A stretch of DNA of 64,000 nt from Siniperca chuatsi (GCF_020085105.1 NC_058042.1:10494501-10558500); one strand, 5' to 3'. Positions 10,938 through 23,560 are shown, counted from the stretch's first letter. Numbers and translations: made by a program. The notes: generated by a model from the sequence alone, not told the origin.

Positions 10938-13900
10938 TCACGAATACTGGTCTGCATCCATCTTTCCGTTGAGTTGCTGATCCTTGTTGTCCAGTTTGTG
11001 TACCACTCTGAAGGCCTCTAGGAACTCAGTGAAGTCTATACTGCCGTCCTTGTTGAAGTCGATACTTCGGGCCAGGTCATCGATAGCTCTATCATTGATG
11101 TCAACCCCCAGGTGGGCACTGAAGAGACGCCAGGTGTGACGAAACTCCTCAATGGAGATCAGACCTGAACATTACGACATACATACACCCACATTACTGA
11201 ACTTTAAGTAATTCATTTAGAATAATTGACACTTCGGCTTCAAATAGATTCAGTACTTTTTTTTACCTGAATGGTCTTTGTCTATGATGTTGAATATTAT
11301 CTCAATGTCTGTCCTGTATCTGAACAGAGTTTCAGCCAAGTTTGGAGTGACCTAAAGGAGAAAAGACAAAAAGAAAGTGCAAAAACTGTAGACTACTAAA
11401 CAACTGTTTAATAGCAGCAGTGGTAGAATAAGTACTATAATCATAAAAATACCAGTGCCACTAAGAAAAAAATCTCCTTTACAAGTAAAGGTACTAGTAT
11501 GAGCAGTAAAGTGCACTCAATTCAAAAGTACATATTATAAAGAATTGTGTTTAAGATGTAAGTAGTATCTCAATGCTGTAAACAGTCTTGATGTAACTGA
11601 GTAAATTAAGAGCCTTTAAGTTTAGGAAGCCATTTTCCACTGTTTTTTTGTGTGGATACCTGGATATAACAGAGTTTAAACTACAGAAATGCATCATATT
11701 GTTGCTGTCAGGTGAAAAAACTCAAGTTTTCCCCTCTTGAAGATATTAATTTTGCATGCATGATTACATGCTTAAGAAAAATTCTTTCCCTTTCTAAGAC
11801 TTAAACCTAGATAAAAACTAACAAACGCACTGTCATCCAGACAGTTTTTAAACGTTCCTGAAAAACTACCATCTACAAGCATCAAATAAATGTAGTGGAG
11901 TAAAAAGTACAGCGTTTCCCTTTGAAATGTAAAAAAAGTATAAAGTTACAAGGAAATAAAAAAAAAACACTAAAAGTAAAATATGAGGATCTCAAAATAG
12001 CCATTAAAGGACAGTACTTGAGTAAATGTACTTGGTTGCATTCCCTTTTGCTTCTCTGACCTGAGGTAGAGAAATCCCCGTTCCCACATCCTGGAAGCAG
12101 GACTGATACTCCACACTGCCATCTGGTGCCAGACGGGCTAAGTGTGGCCGAAGTGTCCTCCAGGGTAGGTCTAGTCTCAGTACAGACTCCAACACCTGAG
12201 CCCATTCACTGACTGACACACTACCTGCAAAAAAAGATATGCTTACATATAACAACTACACATGCCAACCTGGGTAAAAACACATTATAAAGTAAGACAA
12301 ACAAGAGTGAGAAGAGTGCACCGTTGTTTTTGTAGTCGTACTGCTGGAAGCCCGACATCAGCTCAGAGCGATGGGTGAACAGCTTCTCCTTCAGGGCCCT
12401 GAGAGCAGAGCCTTCAGCTGCTCGTACGCTGCAGAAACACATACAAACACATGTCATTAACTAAGATTGAGCTTTCTTACATCATTTACAGATATGTATT
12501 TTCATTATTGATATATCTGTCAATTAATTCATCACAATTATACAGAGCCAATGGGTGTATCTTCAAATTGCTTGTTTTGACCACTCAGCAGTCCAAAACC
12601 CAAAATTATTCAATTTATATTATATATTTAAAACATTGGCCTTAATTTTTCTCTGAATGAACTAATCCATTAATCGACTAATTATTTCAGTATACTATGC
12701 CCAGATGTGGTTAATCTGCCGCATTTTACACAAACATATGCACACCAGACACCTTTGTACCTTTGTGTCAGGGTGAGTCTGCGTGTTGTGCGGCTGACTT
12801 GGTACTGGTAAAACCGTGGAACCAGTTCTCTGCCCACTTTGATGTACGCACCACGGTTGCTTCCCTCCTCATAATAGTTTGACGCTGAGAAAATGGTGAT
12901 CACCTATAGAATAAAACATGCACATATTTATTTCTCCAAATTCAAACATTTTAGACGTTTGGACAATTTGAATACATTTATTGCATCCCGTCTACCTGTC
13001 CACCATGACAGAGCTCATATCCCTCCTGTTTGCACTCATGGGATCTGATGAGCAGCTGGAGTCCGTGTTGGAGCAGAAGTCTCTGGGTGACGTCAGGGCC
13101 GAAGTAGCAGCCTCCTCCTCTGAATGTGTTGGGACTGCAGCCTACTTGGGTTTTAGGATCACTCCACAGTATATCCACTATCTGCAGGAGAGAGGAAAGG
13201 AGATAAACGGGCTGAATAAGACACAGAACACAACACAATAGGGCAGAGTTGAACAATATTATTTTCCACTGAATCCACTCTCTGACCTGTTTCCATTCCC
13301 GTTCATGTTGTGGAGGTGAAGGAGGGGGAACAGAGGACAGAGAGTCCAGGAAAGGCACTTGGAGGACATTGATTGTGTAAGGCATGCTGGGAGAAGACAG
13401 GCACGGACGAGGCGTGAGGCAGGACGGAGTTTGAGGAGAGCAGAGCGAAGAGGAGGACGATGAGGAGGAGGAGGAAGAAGTGGAGGTGGCGCTGTCTTGT
13501 CGGCTGAGCCTGCATCGCCTCTTTCTACTGAAAAAAAGAGGTAGAAGAGAGGGTCTGTCTTATTGTACACTGACCTTGAAAACCTTGCAACATCTGTAGG
13601 CATCTGTGGGCTGCTGTCAGACCTCTGGTTGGGGGTTCTTTGGTTCTTTCTATGGCTGCGACTGCTGCTGGGATGAGAGCCGTCTGTCGATCTCATTCTT
13701 TTCATCTGTCTGCAGGACTGACCAATGTCCAGCTGCTCCAAACTGCGTCTGGGAAACCTCAGGGCAGATTTCACCTAGAAGAGCAGAGAAGAAAAGACAA
13801 AAACAAAGTGAGAACCAATGTATTGGTTTTCCAAACTTAAGTTCAAACTGACGTATGTTGAGTTTTTAATAAAGTAATGTAATGTACAGTATGTTGTACA

Positions 13901-16900
13901 GATTGTAAAGCCCTTTGAGGCAAAGTGGTGAATGGTGAGATTTTGGGCTATATAAATAAAACTGACAAGACTTAACAAATGAGTAAAAACACATCCTTAG
14001 TACAGTACTAATTCTTAGTAAGTACTAATTCTTATCAGTAAGGCTTGTGCAACTGCTGCCTACTTCGTCTCATTGTCTGCTGCAAGGCTGGGTTACCAAA
14101 CTTATTAACAGACTGTTGAAGAAAGTCTAACATGTGCATGTAGGAAGCTCATGGCCCAGATACTTTGCTCAGGAGTTTGTGAAGACCACAACTTAACAGA
14201 GAGAAACATGTCTCCAAACGCTGTTGTTGCTCCATGTCTGCTGGATATAAATGTAGCCAACTGTTTGCAACATGTTAGCCATAAAAACTACATTGATGTG
14301 TGGTGGCTGTGAAATTATCAGCATTTTTCAAAAGAATTTCTGACCCCTAGTGGCCCAAATGGATTACTGCAGTTAAAAGAGTTTGGATGGAGGACAGGCT
14401 TTGGTTGGCTGCTTGTTTCCACTGACCTTGTGTCTCTCTATGGAGCTGAGGAAGTCCAGGTCAGTCTGGTCTGATATCCCTCCGTGAACGATCAGGATCT
14501 TTCCGTCAATGACTGTCGCGACGGGCAGAAGGCTGAAAACGTCCTGAAACAGCTGGAGGATCTCACGGCCATGAATCTGCACACAGTAAAAAAATAATAA
14601 TAATAATAATTTCACAACTGTGGGTAACTCAGCCAGATTAATCCACCCAGCTCCACCAGCTGTGACAGTCAGCAATTATATGGTCCAACCTGCAGAACGT
14701 GCAGCTGAGATATGTACATAATAAAAGCAGAATAATGACATGTATCTAGACTTTACTGTACCTTATACTTTTGCATGACTTCTTTTGTGAACCCATATCT
14801 GAAACAATGTAAAAACATAAATTTTTTTATGATTTTACTACCCTCACATGGATAAATGTTTTCTTTCCACTCTTCTTGCTACCCACCTGAGGTTCATTAT
14901 GTGGTCTTCATGGTTTCCTCGGTTCAGGTGCATGTAGTCGGGGTAAAGCAGAAGGTAGGCGAACAGGAGCATGACCACTTCGATGGACTTTTTCCCACGG
15001 TCCACAAAGTCCCCATTAAACACATATGGCGTCTCCGCAGAGGGAAGGCCATTCTGAACAACAGCAACATGCCGTAAAAGCAACACATTTTCACAAACCT
15101 CAAATCAGATCTTAGAGAAGTCTTGAGTGCATGCTGCAGCTATGTTTGATGTGGCTCTGACTGTCAAACATTTGCTTGTTTAAATGTTCTAAAACTTCTT
15201 TTATTTATATAAAATCAGATGTATCTGCATAAGTGAAAGTATCTGCAAAGAAAAGTGTTGTATCGAAAAAAATATAGCTTTACCTTATAAAATATGAGAA
15301 GTAAGTCATCAAGCCGCCCATGCAGATCACCTGTACCAAAAGGAAAATCACAACAATGGAGAAATTGGAATCCTATTTCTGACTTAATTGATCTGTGATT
15401 TATAGTGGATGTCTAAAATTCCTTAATGGTCTGAAAACAGGACGGTGAATTGCTCCACCTCAACCATCAAACAGTGTGTGTGTTTTTTTTTTTGTCACAA
15501 GTATGCTTGAGTTTAATGAGATGCAAATCTGGAGGAGGAGGAAGCCGTGGAAGACGAGTCAAGTGCCCGATCAGTGTGCAAACAAACAAGACCTCCTTTC
15601 GTGGAACGTTGCCATTAAGATACAGTCAACTGTATTTAAAACACATTTACAGACATCAGTGATCATTTAACAAGTGAGCAGGTCATTCATTCATTCAGTG
15701 ACCCACTGTAATGTGCAATGTAGCAGGTGCACAAGCATCATCATCACAGCAGCACATTGTTACGATAAGACTGAAACATTTTCACTTATTTGTACTCGTT
15801 TGCACATGTGTACTGTAAAATGACAATTTTGAATCTTGAGTTAACAAGTGAAACTGAGGTCATACCCACCACATATAGTGATCTCTTTGGTGTAGGATGT
15901 TGACAAGTGGATGATGTTGGGCATCTGTTTGAGGAGCTTTTTGGTCTCGTACAGCAGCTGCAGAACATATCTGGGATGTAGTGTCTGTGTGGAGGAAAAG
16001 TAATGAGTCCCTAAAAGCACCCAAAAATCTAAACCAGACAATCAAAAGTAAGAGTGAGAGAGACCAAAGAGCCATATTCTGTACCTGCTGCTCCTTAAAT
16101 GCACTGAGGAGAGCATTCGTATCAGAGACGGAGAGAGGAAATGATAGTCGGGGCCCGGTGTATGACTCTGGAACAGCGATCAAGTTGTAGCAGGTCTCTC
16201 TGTCTAACCAGGGGTCGACCACCGGGTCCAGCAGCTGGGAGATCAAGTCTGGAGGACACAGTGTGAGGAGCTGTGAACTTAATGACTCATTCTCATAACT
16301 GTAAGGCTAAAAGTAGGCAATATCAATAAAATCTTCTACCACAGTATATGTAATCTTATTTCACTCTTTATTCAATATATATTGTGATATACTACTGATA
16401 TTGATAGACAGAAATGTCTGTTTTTGTAAATTCAGCAAACTGAATCCCTGACAAATCAAGGTATTCAGATAATTCAATACTGCCATAAAGCAGTCCTGCT
16501 CATCAATCTGCAACACTGCCCACAATGGCCTAAAACTAGAGATACTGGAGGGGTAGCTACCATGGAATAAACAGTAAAGCTAAAGTATACAGTCATCACC
16601 TGATATTTCAGGTATAACCAGAACTGAAAGCAAAAAGTAGAATCCCCACACTGTTTCACGCTGTCATAATTACTTAAATGAATGCAACGTTTTGATCCAT
16701 CATGAATCTTTGTCAGACCTATGATGGATTAAAACAATAAAGAGGAAATCCATCTATTTTATTCATCAAAGTCTGTTTACAGGGCTTGTTGTATAAAGCC
16801 TTTTGTGGCTCCAGCTGCGCAAAATCTGATAAATTACCTCAAATGATGTCACTTGAGTCAGTGTCGGTTGGGTCTGAAGACTACAAGTTTGAAAATGAAA

Positions 16901-19035
16901 AATATCTGGAGGTGTGGAGTTTGAAAGAAGTGAGCTCACCAGACCCCTGTAGCCCGCCCCTCATCTCTGCTTGAGGCTAGCAGCTCGAGGCTACATTAGC
17001 TGATACTAGCATAACATACCCGAATCTACGACCACTGACATTTTGGTCAGAGTTGCATTGTGAGTAATGTAGGGGCCAGGTTTTGACAAGGAAGAAGAAT
17101 GTGTGGAATAAAAAATGATGATATTTGTGGTTCCTCTTCCATTGTAAAAAGGCATTGAACAGCAATCAGTTTTTTTAATTAACATGGATGGCGTCAAATC
17201 TTTCGGGGTGGGGGTGGGTGAAGATTTACCTACTGAACTAAAACATGTCCCATATACAGGTTTTAATTTGTACTACTTTGTAATAAACAGCTTGACAGAA
17301 CACCACATCCAGCTCTGTGTGATCACTACAATATGCTAATGAAAACTGATGGCCTCTAATTTATGCAAACAAACAACGCATGAGCAGACATCTACCTACG
17401 GGCCTATTTCTCTTTTGTAAGGCTTTTGTCTATTTCTCCCTTAGTGTCTATTAAATGTCCTCCATTCTGTCACACACACACAAACACAGAGGCTGTATAT
17501 AATAAATTCAGACAACAGAGTCTGGCCTCTTTGTATCACTTATGTTGACTCAATGTAAAACCCATGAAGAGGATGTGCTGTAGATGTTCAGCAGTAAGGG
17601 CTGGCCTAAGGATTAGCTTGTCAATGGAGCATTATGCTTTTTAGCTGGATGAGTGGGTCAGTACATACTTAAGCCACAGCAGTGTCAGTGCAAACCACCA
17701 ACACACTGGTCTCCACATGCACAGTAGTTGCTAAGCAACAGGGTATACACAATGGGTTTTCTAATCTAGACCAAAATACAGTGGCATGACTAACAAAACT
17801 GGTGTTAATTTGACGGAAGTGAAAAATCTATATATAATCTTCCTGTATTAGAACACGTTCAAAACAACAACCATTAAACACCAACTGATAACTAATAAAC
17901 TGGTTGCCATTACTGTATTATTAAAAATTCATCTCTCACTATTTGTCTTTACCTAAAGATTAGTTGAAAACATGCTTTTTTTTTAAATCATTCAGTTTCA
18001 CATAATAGCACAACAGCTAAAAAATTATGTTTAAAGCTATAAAAATACATGAATAAAAGACAAGATGGCTCAGAATAACCTCACAGATTTAAGTTTCAGT
18101 ATGTCTGAGACACATGCAGCCCTAAAGGTGCTATTACGAGTGAAGGCTTTACACGCACAGCGCAAAATAATAAAGTAGAATAAATTTGTAAGTACCCGCA
18201 TTCACTGATAATGTGCTACATCACATCCACATGACAGCACCTTTACATTACCTCCAACATTTCCAAATAAGAAGGATGAAATTTGAGTTTTAAATACGCG
18301 TAATACCATCTATCGTAATATTCTGTAGATTTTGGTTCCTAACCTGGCCCATTTCCATTAATCTGAGTGAAGTTGTCAAGCATGAAACTGAAGAAACTGG
18401 AGAGCTGGAGAAAGAAAAAAACACAAAAACGTGTTTAAGTTTTACGATGCTTCTGAAAATTATCATACAGAAATGCCTGTGCTGAGAGTCACCTGTAGCT
18501 GGTCCTGTTCCCCGGCGTATTCAATGGACTGAAAGATGTTCCAGGTGTACCTGCGCCTCATCTCCAGACGGGCCATGTAGCGCCGGTACCATCGCTGGAT
18601 CAAAACAGCTGCCTTCATAGCTACGACAAAATATTTAGATGGGAGACATGTTTAAATATCTGGAGTCACATACATACAGTACATGAATATGACATGTGAG
18701 ACTCTTCAGCTCTTATTTAGTATTCTAGCACAGCAAAGTGCTACAATACTTCGTCTCTCATTCAAGAGCGGTTTCTGATCCAAACGCTAAAGCTAATTTT
18801 ACTGCATTTTTTGTAAGCTGGCACTCTGGAAAACATCATCACGTAAATATGTAAAAATGAACAAAGATACACACACACACACACACAGGTGCATGCACAC
18901 GTCACAGACTGATCTTTGGAGGTGATCAGCGTCTTACTCAGAGCCGGGCTGGGAGTCTTAACTGTGTCATCTGTGAGAAGAAAAACTACAGTTCAGCACA
19001 AGATCCTGGTAATTAAATAAACTCATGTGCAAGGC

Positions 19036-19071
<36 letters not shown>

Positions 19072-19653
19072 GAGAGAGATAACAAGACACAGGGGAGGTA
19101 ATGAGCAGTGGGACTGGAAAAACTAAGCAAATTAAAAGAGCTTTCAGGAGAAACAGCACTCATTAAAGAGAGGAGAGAAGACTGTGGAGACAGAAAAGCA
19201 CCATCTGTCAAACATCTGGGTGTGTGTGTGTGTGTGTGTGCGCAACAAGTCTGAGGAAAATTTACTACTGCAAAATTAATTACAATCAGGTTCATACTAC
19301 ACAGTGTGACATTGAGAGTTATTTCTGAGCTTGCACTCCAATTACTATCCAACACATTTATGGCCTATTTATGCTCAGCTTGTCTACCCACACATCAGGC
19401 ATACAAACATGTCAGCTCTAATTTGATGCTTATGTGTTTCTTCATGCCTTTCCTCTGAGGCAACAGGTCCAAATGTCAAAACTTTCCTGGGACAAACAAA
19501 ACAAACCCAAACAAGTCCTGGATGGATTAAAGGGACCATAATAACAGCTACCTGCCTTTTGAATCAGTAAAATCTGTTAACCAGCCACACATCTTTACCT
19601 GTCTCCACTCTTTTCCCTTGTGTCTCCGTAGCAACGGAGGTGCCACATCCCAT
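10938..19653 (-). CDS. ppef1: Ser/Thr protein phosphatase with EF hands 1 (18 coding exons)
   Basis: Exons 5' to 3': 19653-19599, 18970-18938, 18620-18493, 18404-18344, 16248-16085, 15984-15870, 15330-15284, 15053-14887, 14798-14762, 14576-14427, 13774-13575, 13527-13287, 13181-12996, 12903-12761, 12428-12322, 12224-12061, 11351-11267, 11164-10938. Phases agree throughout and total 2310 nt (769 aa). The protein begins MGCGTS, a myristoylation/palmitoylation signal. An IQ motif ([20 protein letters not shown]) lies near residue 30-50. PPP-family metal and catalytic motifs follow: [29 protein letters not shown], then [16 protein letters not shown]. Three EF hands close the protein ([36 protein letters not shown]). 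It should dephosphorylate Ser/Thr under Ca2+/calmodulin control, as known for PPEF/RdgC proteins in sensory neurons. Next to rs1 and cdkl5 it is PPEF1 rather than PPEF2. A low-complexity insert of about 147 residues splits the catalytic core. Confidence 0.93.
12460..12700. repeat. Degenerate fish repeat of the ATTAATCGA type
   Basis: Shares TCTTCAAATTGCTTGTTTTG, GTCCAAAACCCAAA and CATTAATCGACTAATTATTT with copies at 25085-25345, 36640-36870, 44245-44340, 49060-49560 and 57015-57265. This is a noncoding, AT-rich dispersed repeat common in spiny-rayed fishes. This copy lies in a ppef1 intron. Confidence 0.5.
13287..13774 (-). CDS. ppef1: ppef1 exons coding the Ser-rich insert in the catalytic domain
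   Basis: Exons 13774-13575 and 13527-13287, separated by a 47-nt intron (donor GTCAGT, acceptor TTTTTTTCAG), code for the loop between the HGGI half and the WSDP half of the phosphatase. The first starts [15 protein letters not shown] and is Arg/Ser-rich. The second holds [16 protein letters not shown], a long Ser run and a Pro-rich [16 protein letters not shown]. The only frame that joins both neighbours is this one; other frames across the region are open only because of low complexity. Family members vary strongly in this loop. Confidence 0.8.
13880..13975 (+). repeat. LINE-tail-like repeat
   Basis: GATTGTAAAGCCCTTTGAGG ... GATTTTGGGCTATATAAATA followed by AAACTGACAAGACTT matches the common 3' tail of fish LINEs. 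Related tails occur at 41618-41695 and 49165-49245. It lies in a ppef1 intron. Confidence 0.55.
16255..18340. other. Large ppef1 intron
   Basis: About 2.1 kb between the exon ending in the phase-1 G of 18404-18344 and the exon starting at 16248. I see no further exon, RNA gene or classifiable transposon. The sequence is AT-rich with short (CA) runs near 17470. Confidence 0.5.
18938..18970 (-). CDS. ppef1: 33-nt microexon of ppef1
   Basis: Donor GTAAGA at 18932-18937 and acceptor TTCTCACAG at 18971-18979 enclose 33 nt (codes [11 protein letters not shown] plus part of a Thr codon). It links the acylated N-terminus to the IQ-motif exon. The downstream alternative GT would put the next exon out of frame. 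Skipping it would remove 11 residues in frame, bringing the membrane anchor closer to the IQ motif. Confidence 0.75.
   Translation of the reverse strand: MTQLRLPARL
19036..19069. repeat. (CA)n microsatellite
   Basis: About 17 CA units in the first ppef1 coding-region intron. A (TG)10 run follows at about 19220-19240. Confidence 0.9.
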
Positions 19654-19756
19654 GATGACCAACAAGGAGTTTCCAGGGTCACATCAGTCAGTTTTTCCCA
19701 ATCTGGTAGCAGTAGGTCACATCTGACTGGTGGCATTGACATCTGCCATTAGACCT
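19599..19756 (-). promoter_or_regulatory. ppef1: ppef1 start exon with upstream ORFs
   Basis: Acceptor TTTACGTTTCAG at about 19757 opens an exon whose first 103 nt are 5' UTR. Two ATGs precede the MGCGTS start at 19653. One at 19750 opens a ten-codon ORF (MADVNATSQM). One at 19742 opens a longer ORF that runs past the true start in another frame. An upstream noncoding exon is suggested by a donor (CTGCAG followed by GTAGGAAC) at about 20258-20264. The MGC start is chosen because it gives the conserved acylation motif. Confidence 0.5.
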
Positions 19757-21510
19757 GAAACGTAAAAACACCACTGTTACCATGCTGCATCAGCCAGTGG
19801 TTGATACATAGACACCTAGAAACACCTGTAGGGGTTAGAAGTGATTCTTATATTAACAAGCATGTAGTCATGTGTGATACCGCTGTAAAGTCAAAATTGA
19901 TCGAATTAGTGGAAAAATTAGGGGTTAAGGCTCAAAGCAGTTTTCTTTCCACCTCATTTGAAACCTTTAAGGATGGTCAAAAAATGTGCATGAAAATTCG
20001 GCTTCAATTTACAATCTTCACAACACATGCCAGAATAACGAAGCAAAAAGTTAAGCTTGTAAATGGCTGCTATTCACGCTTCTCAAAACAGACCGTGCTT
20101 TTAACAAATCAGAGAAATATATGTAACAAATCAAAGGACAATGTTGCTTAATGCGCATCACTTTCCAACATTTTCACACAGCATCATATTCCAAAGACGT
20201 ATTTTAGGCATATTTAGCGCAAGTAAATCATCAGTGTATGTTTTTGATGGTTCCTACCTGCAGCTTGTATCCGCGCGATCCGGAAATCATGAATGGGACA
20301 CACAAGCCATGTGATGCCCCCCCCCACATACACACACACACATAAAAAGACATTTGCATCGAAACTGCAGACAAAAAGCTTGCGATAAATTTAAACGACT
20401 GTTAAAGGTAATAACAGCGGTGAAATGTTTCCAGAGAAGCTGTGGGCGCTGCAGGAGGAGACCAGGGCGCACAGAAAGGAGGCAGAGGCATCGCCAGGTG
20501 GATTGAAACCACATCACAGAGAGGAGGGATCGCTGTTCCTCCTTGAAATCGAAATATTGTCGAAACTGCCGGGACTCAGTTCGTTTGTCGCTTAAACCTC
20601 AGTGTCCCGCGTATATTTTGCGAAATTCTGACTTTTTAGCCTCACAAGGAGGACGCCAGTTCACACTTCTTCACAAGATGTCATGACTGGAACTAGCCAT
20701 GAAAGCTGCTGTGGATTATCGTGATCCTCAAAAGATGAATTCAATAACCTTGCGCCACCCTCAGGTCTATTAACAGGTTGATAATTTTCAATCCAAAATT
20801 TGTTTTCTGTTGTGTCAACAGTCCTTTAACAACTTTTTAAGAGGGTTATTTAGACCTTTAGCCTTGTTTAAAACAGAAAACCAGATCCAAAGTCAACAAC
20901 CACATGTGTGGGCAAAGTAATTAAGTAGCCTAATTATAATATGAATTTAATTTACAACTAATTGAGAACCAGACATATCAAACTAGAGGTCGATTTCAGG
21001 GGGACAAATTGGTTAATATACCAATTTGACAGCAAGCGAGGATAGATGTGAGCCTTTTATGCTTTTAGTTTACATTTAAAAAGGTAAGCAGTAGGGTTCA
21101 TATAAAAACCTGCTCACTCCCATTTTTTGCAGTTGTATGTTTTGAATGCAGAGCAGACCTTACTGGATTTGACCTCACCTTCTACCAACTTTTGTTTTTA
21201 AAAGGCTGAAATAATATCCAGACTAACCTGCTAATGGAGCCACCATGTCAAGTGCACCAAATCTGAGAAATGCAACCAGATAAAACAAGTTTATTCCAGC
21301 ATGTGCCAGATCAGGAATTTGCATTCAAAACTTCTAACCTGTCCCTACACCCACTTAAAATTTGTTTAACAGTTTGTCATTAATCTTTCACAAATAATCA
21401 ACTATAACTTACTGCTATGGGGTGAGTACTTAAAGCTGTTTTACTTAATGACTTGGAATCACCATGTAGAACTTGCATAAAAAGGCAACACATTAAAATT
21501 TAAAATGAAG
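19757..21510. other. ppef1 5' flank and intergenic DNA
   Basis: Contains the probable first noncoding ppef1 exon and promoter near 20259-20650, a slightly GC-richer stretch. An open frame of 116 codons on the plus strand at 19801-20151 has no recognisable similarity or splice context, and I do not call it. No repeats stand out apart from a short CA run at 20325-20342. Confidence 0.4.
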
Positions 21511-21560
21511 TCTTTAATGATAGTTAATAAAAATAAAATTTTCAGTTCATGTCCAACTCT

Positions 21561-22060
21561 TCATGCAGCTGCTCTCGTACGAATCCTCCGTCGTACAAGG
21601 ACGACAGCAGCATTGATCTCCTGCAGAGTGATGACTTTTAGTCTGTTGGTTCTCGACAGCCGGAAAGCCTCAGAGCTCACCAGTCTGAGCACGACTGGTT
21701 TGGAAAAACTGAGCCGACTGGCCAGGAAATCTACACTCCTCATCCCAGCCGGACGGACCTGCAGGAGAGACAAAAAGTCAAAGGAGGTTTTGAGCAGCAT
21801 TTTTGGACTCTTTTCATGGTCTCAATCCAAAGCACTGTAACCTGCACAGTACACTAGGAAAGACCTGCTGTAGTAATATTTAAATCATCCTAAGAAAAAA
21901 CAAGAATCTCCACTTTTAAACACCACATGTCCACTCAAGTTACTGCTTTTGCTGTTGTTCTAACCTCTTTATGAGCTCTGTAGATGAGAATGGAGTGAAC
22001 TCGAAGCCTCCTCTTTGTTTGTGAAGGAAACCTGCGTATTGCTTGGACAGGAGCCTTCAT
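21561..22060 (-). CDS. Putative divergent histone H2B-like protein, two exons, 97 aa
   Basis: Exon 1 is 22060-21965 (32 codons from ATG, donor GTTAGA). Exon 2 is 21758-21561 (65 codons plus TGA), with a strong acceptor TTTTTGTCTCTCCTGCAG. The intron is 206 nt and phase 0. The translation runs from [18 protein letters not shown] through RPAGMRS to SSEAFRLSRTN, RLKVITLQEINAAVVLVRRR and ends TRAAA. It aligns helix by helix with H2B: SIYVYKVLKQVHP corresponds to [33 protein letters not shown] to SSEAFRLSRTNRLKVITLQE, and the AV after EI is kept. The N-terminal tail is only about 15 residues and the C-terminal helix is very short. Canonical H2B genes lack introns, so this would be a variant. Its small size means I cannot exclude another histone-fold protein. 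It lies head to head with rs1 and downstream of ppef1's 5' end. A minus-strand ATTAAA at 21513-21518 could serve for polyadenylation. Confidence 0.62.
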
Positions 22061-23310
22061 TTCGCTGTTTTGTTTAGTCAAAAACAAACAGAAAGAAACC
22101 AACTGACGAAATTAACAGCAACTTTTTCAGAAGGCCACCAGGAATGAGAGCAGTATAGAAAAGACTGTGTGAGGAGTGAAAATGATGTTTTAATGAACAC
22201 AAACTGCAAACAGCTTTGCTTAATTAGGCTTAATTACTTTCACCCACTAGGCTTTGAAAACCTCAGTGTGAGTTCAGACATCTTAGCCTGAGTATCTACA
22301 GTAGAGGGAGAGAGAGAAAAGTCAAATACCCTTTTAAATCCCACTTTAATCATAGTTTTCTGTTAAATAGAAATGTATTTTGTTATTCTGGAGTGAAAAA
22401 CTTCCCACATTTTAGGCTTTTCCTTCATCACTTACCACAATTCTTATCACTAGAGAAACAAACTCATAGAGAAGCAAAATTGTGGATTTATGTTTGAAGA
22501 GTTTTGGATCCCTTTTCTCTCATTTTACAGTATAAATAGAACATTTCAGCTGTGAGGATTTGTAGATTCACTCGTGTGTAGAGGGGATGTTGAAATGCAA
22601 GCAGATTTTATTCTAGGATACACTTTTGTCTTTGTATTAAATTGTGTCTAATCTTCATGTGACAATCCAATAATTCATTTCTTTGGCATATAAACACTAC
22701 TGGATTACTGAGCCTGATACTGATATTGATATTTAAGAAGTTCTGATAACAATATGTCAGCTGATATTCTTCTTCCTTCTTTTTTTTACATAAACATTTC
22801 TGATGAGAATCCTTTCATATGGCTATGAAAGATTTGTGCTGAGTGTGACATTTACGGTTGTAAAATAAACTTGTCAGTGTTTCTAAATGACCTCAAACAT
22901 GCTGTACCTTTGGCAGAATTTTTTTATTACGACATATAACATTATATTTGTGAAAATCCAATATCAGCTGATTTACCAGATGGGCTCTACTTAATTTTTT
23001 TTTCGTTCTTCATTTTATCATTATTGTTACTGCTTGTGGGGTTTTTCTTCTTGTTATTACATCATGACAAATGTCTGAGTGTTGATTGAGGAACCTTGTG
23101 GAAATGAAATGTTGGCTACATATAAATATATTTAATTTTCTTTCTTTCTTTTATTATATATTAAAATTAACATGATATGGCAATATCATAATGGAAAATG
23201 CAGCATACATACAAGGAGAGCCAAAAAGTAGACCTTCTGGTCAATTATATGGATCACAAGGCCCAGCATAAGCCATCACCACCCTCAAGCCCCTTCTTTC
23301 TCACTCTCTT

Positions 23311-23356
<46 letters not shown>

Positions 23357-23560
23357 GGGTGCTCATGCACACAACCCAAATCTGTCACATGACCGATTGA
23401 CCACTCTGGCTGTTGTTTTTTGTGCAGGATTTTAGACTTGACCTCTGTGACTGTGCAGTGATTTCCAGAATGTATGGTGGTGCCGGTGGCGGTTGATGGT
23501 GGTGCGTGAACAGCTGTAGGAGGGGCTTTGTCAGATAAGGACGGCATTAGGTAAGGCCAT
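22061..23560. other. Intergenic DNA between the H2B-like gene and rs1
   Basis: AT-rich and mostly featureless. A (CA)n tract of about 22 units with interruptions lies at 23312-23356. Because the two flanking genes are divergent, regulatory DNA for both should lie here. Confidence 0.4.

Noticed and set aside
19801..20151. Open frame of 116 codons on the plus strand in the ppef1 5' region
   Set aside because: No recognisable domain, no splice or promoter context, and it lies in an intron of the opposite-strand gene; chance ORF.
21505..21840. Plus-strand open frame opposite the H2B-like gene
   Set aside because: Antisense shadow of exon 2; the minus strand has proper splice sites, start, stop and histone similarity.
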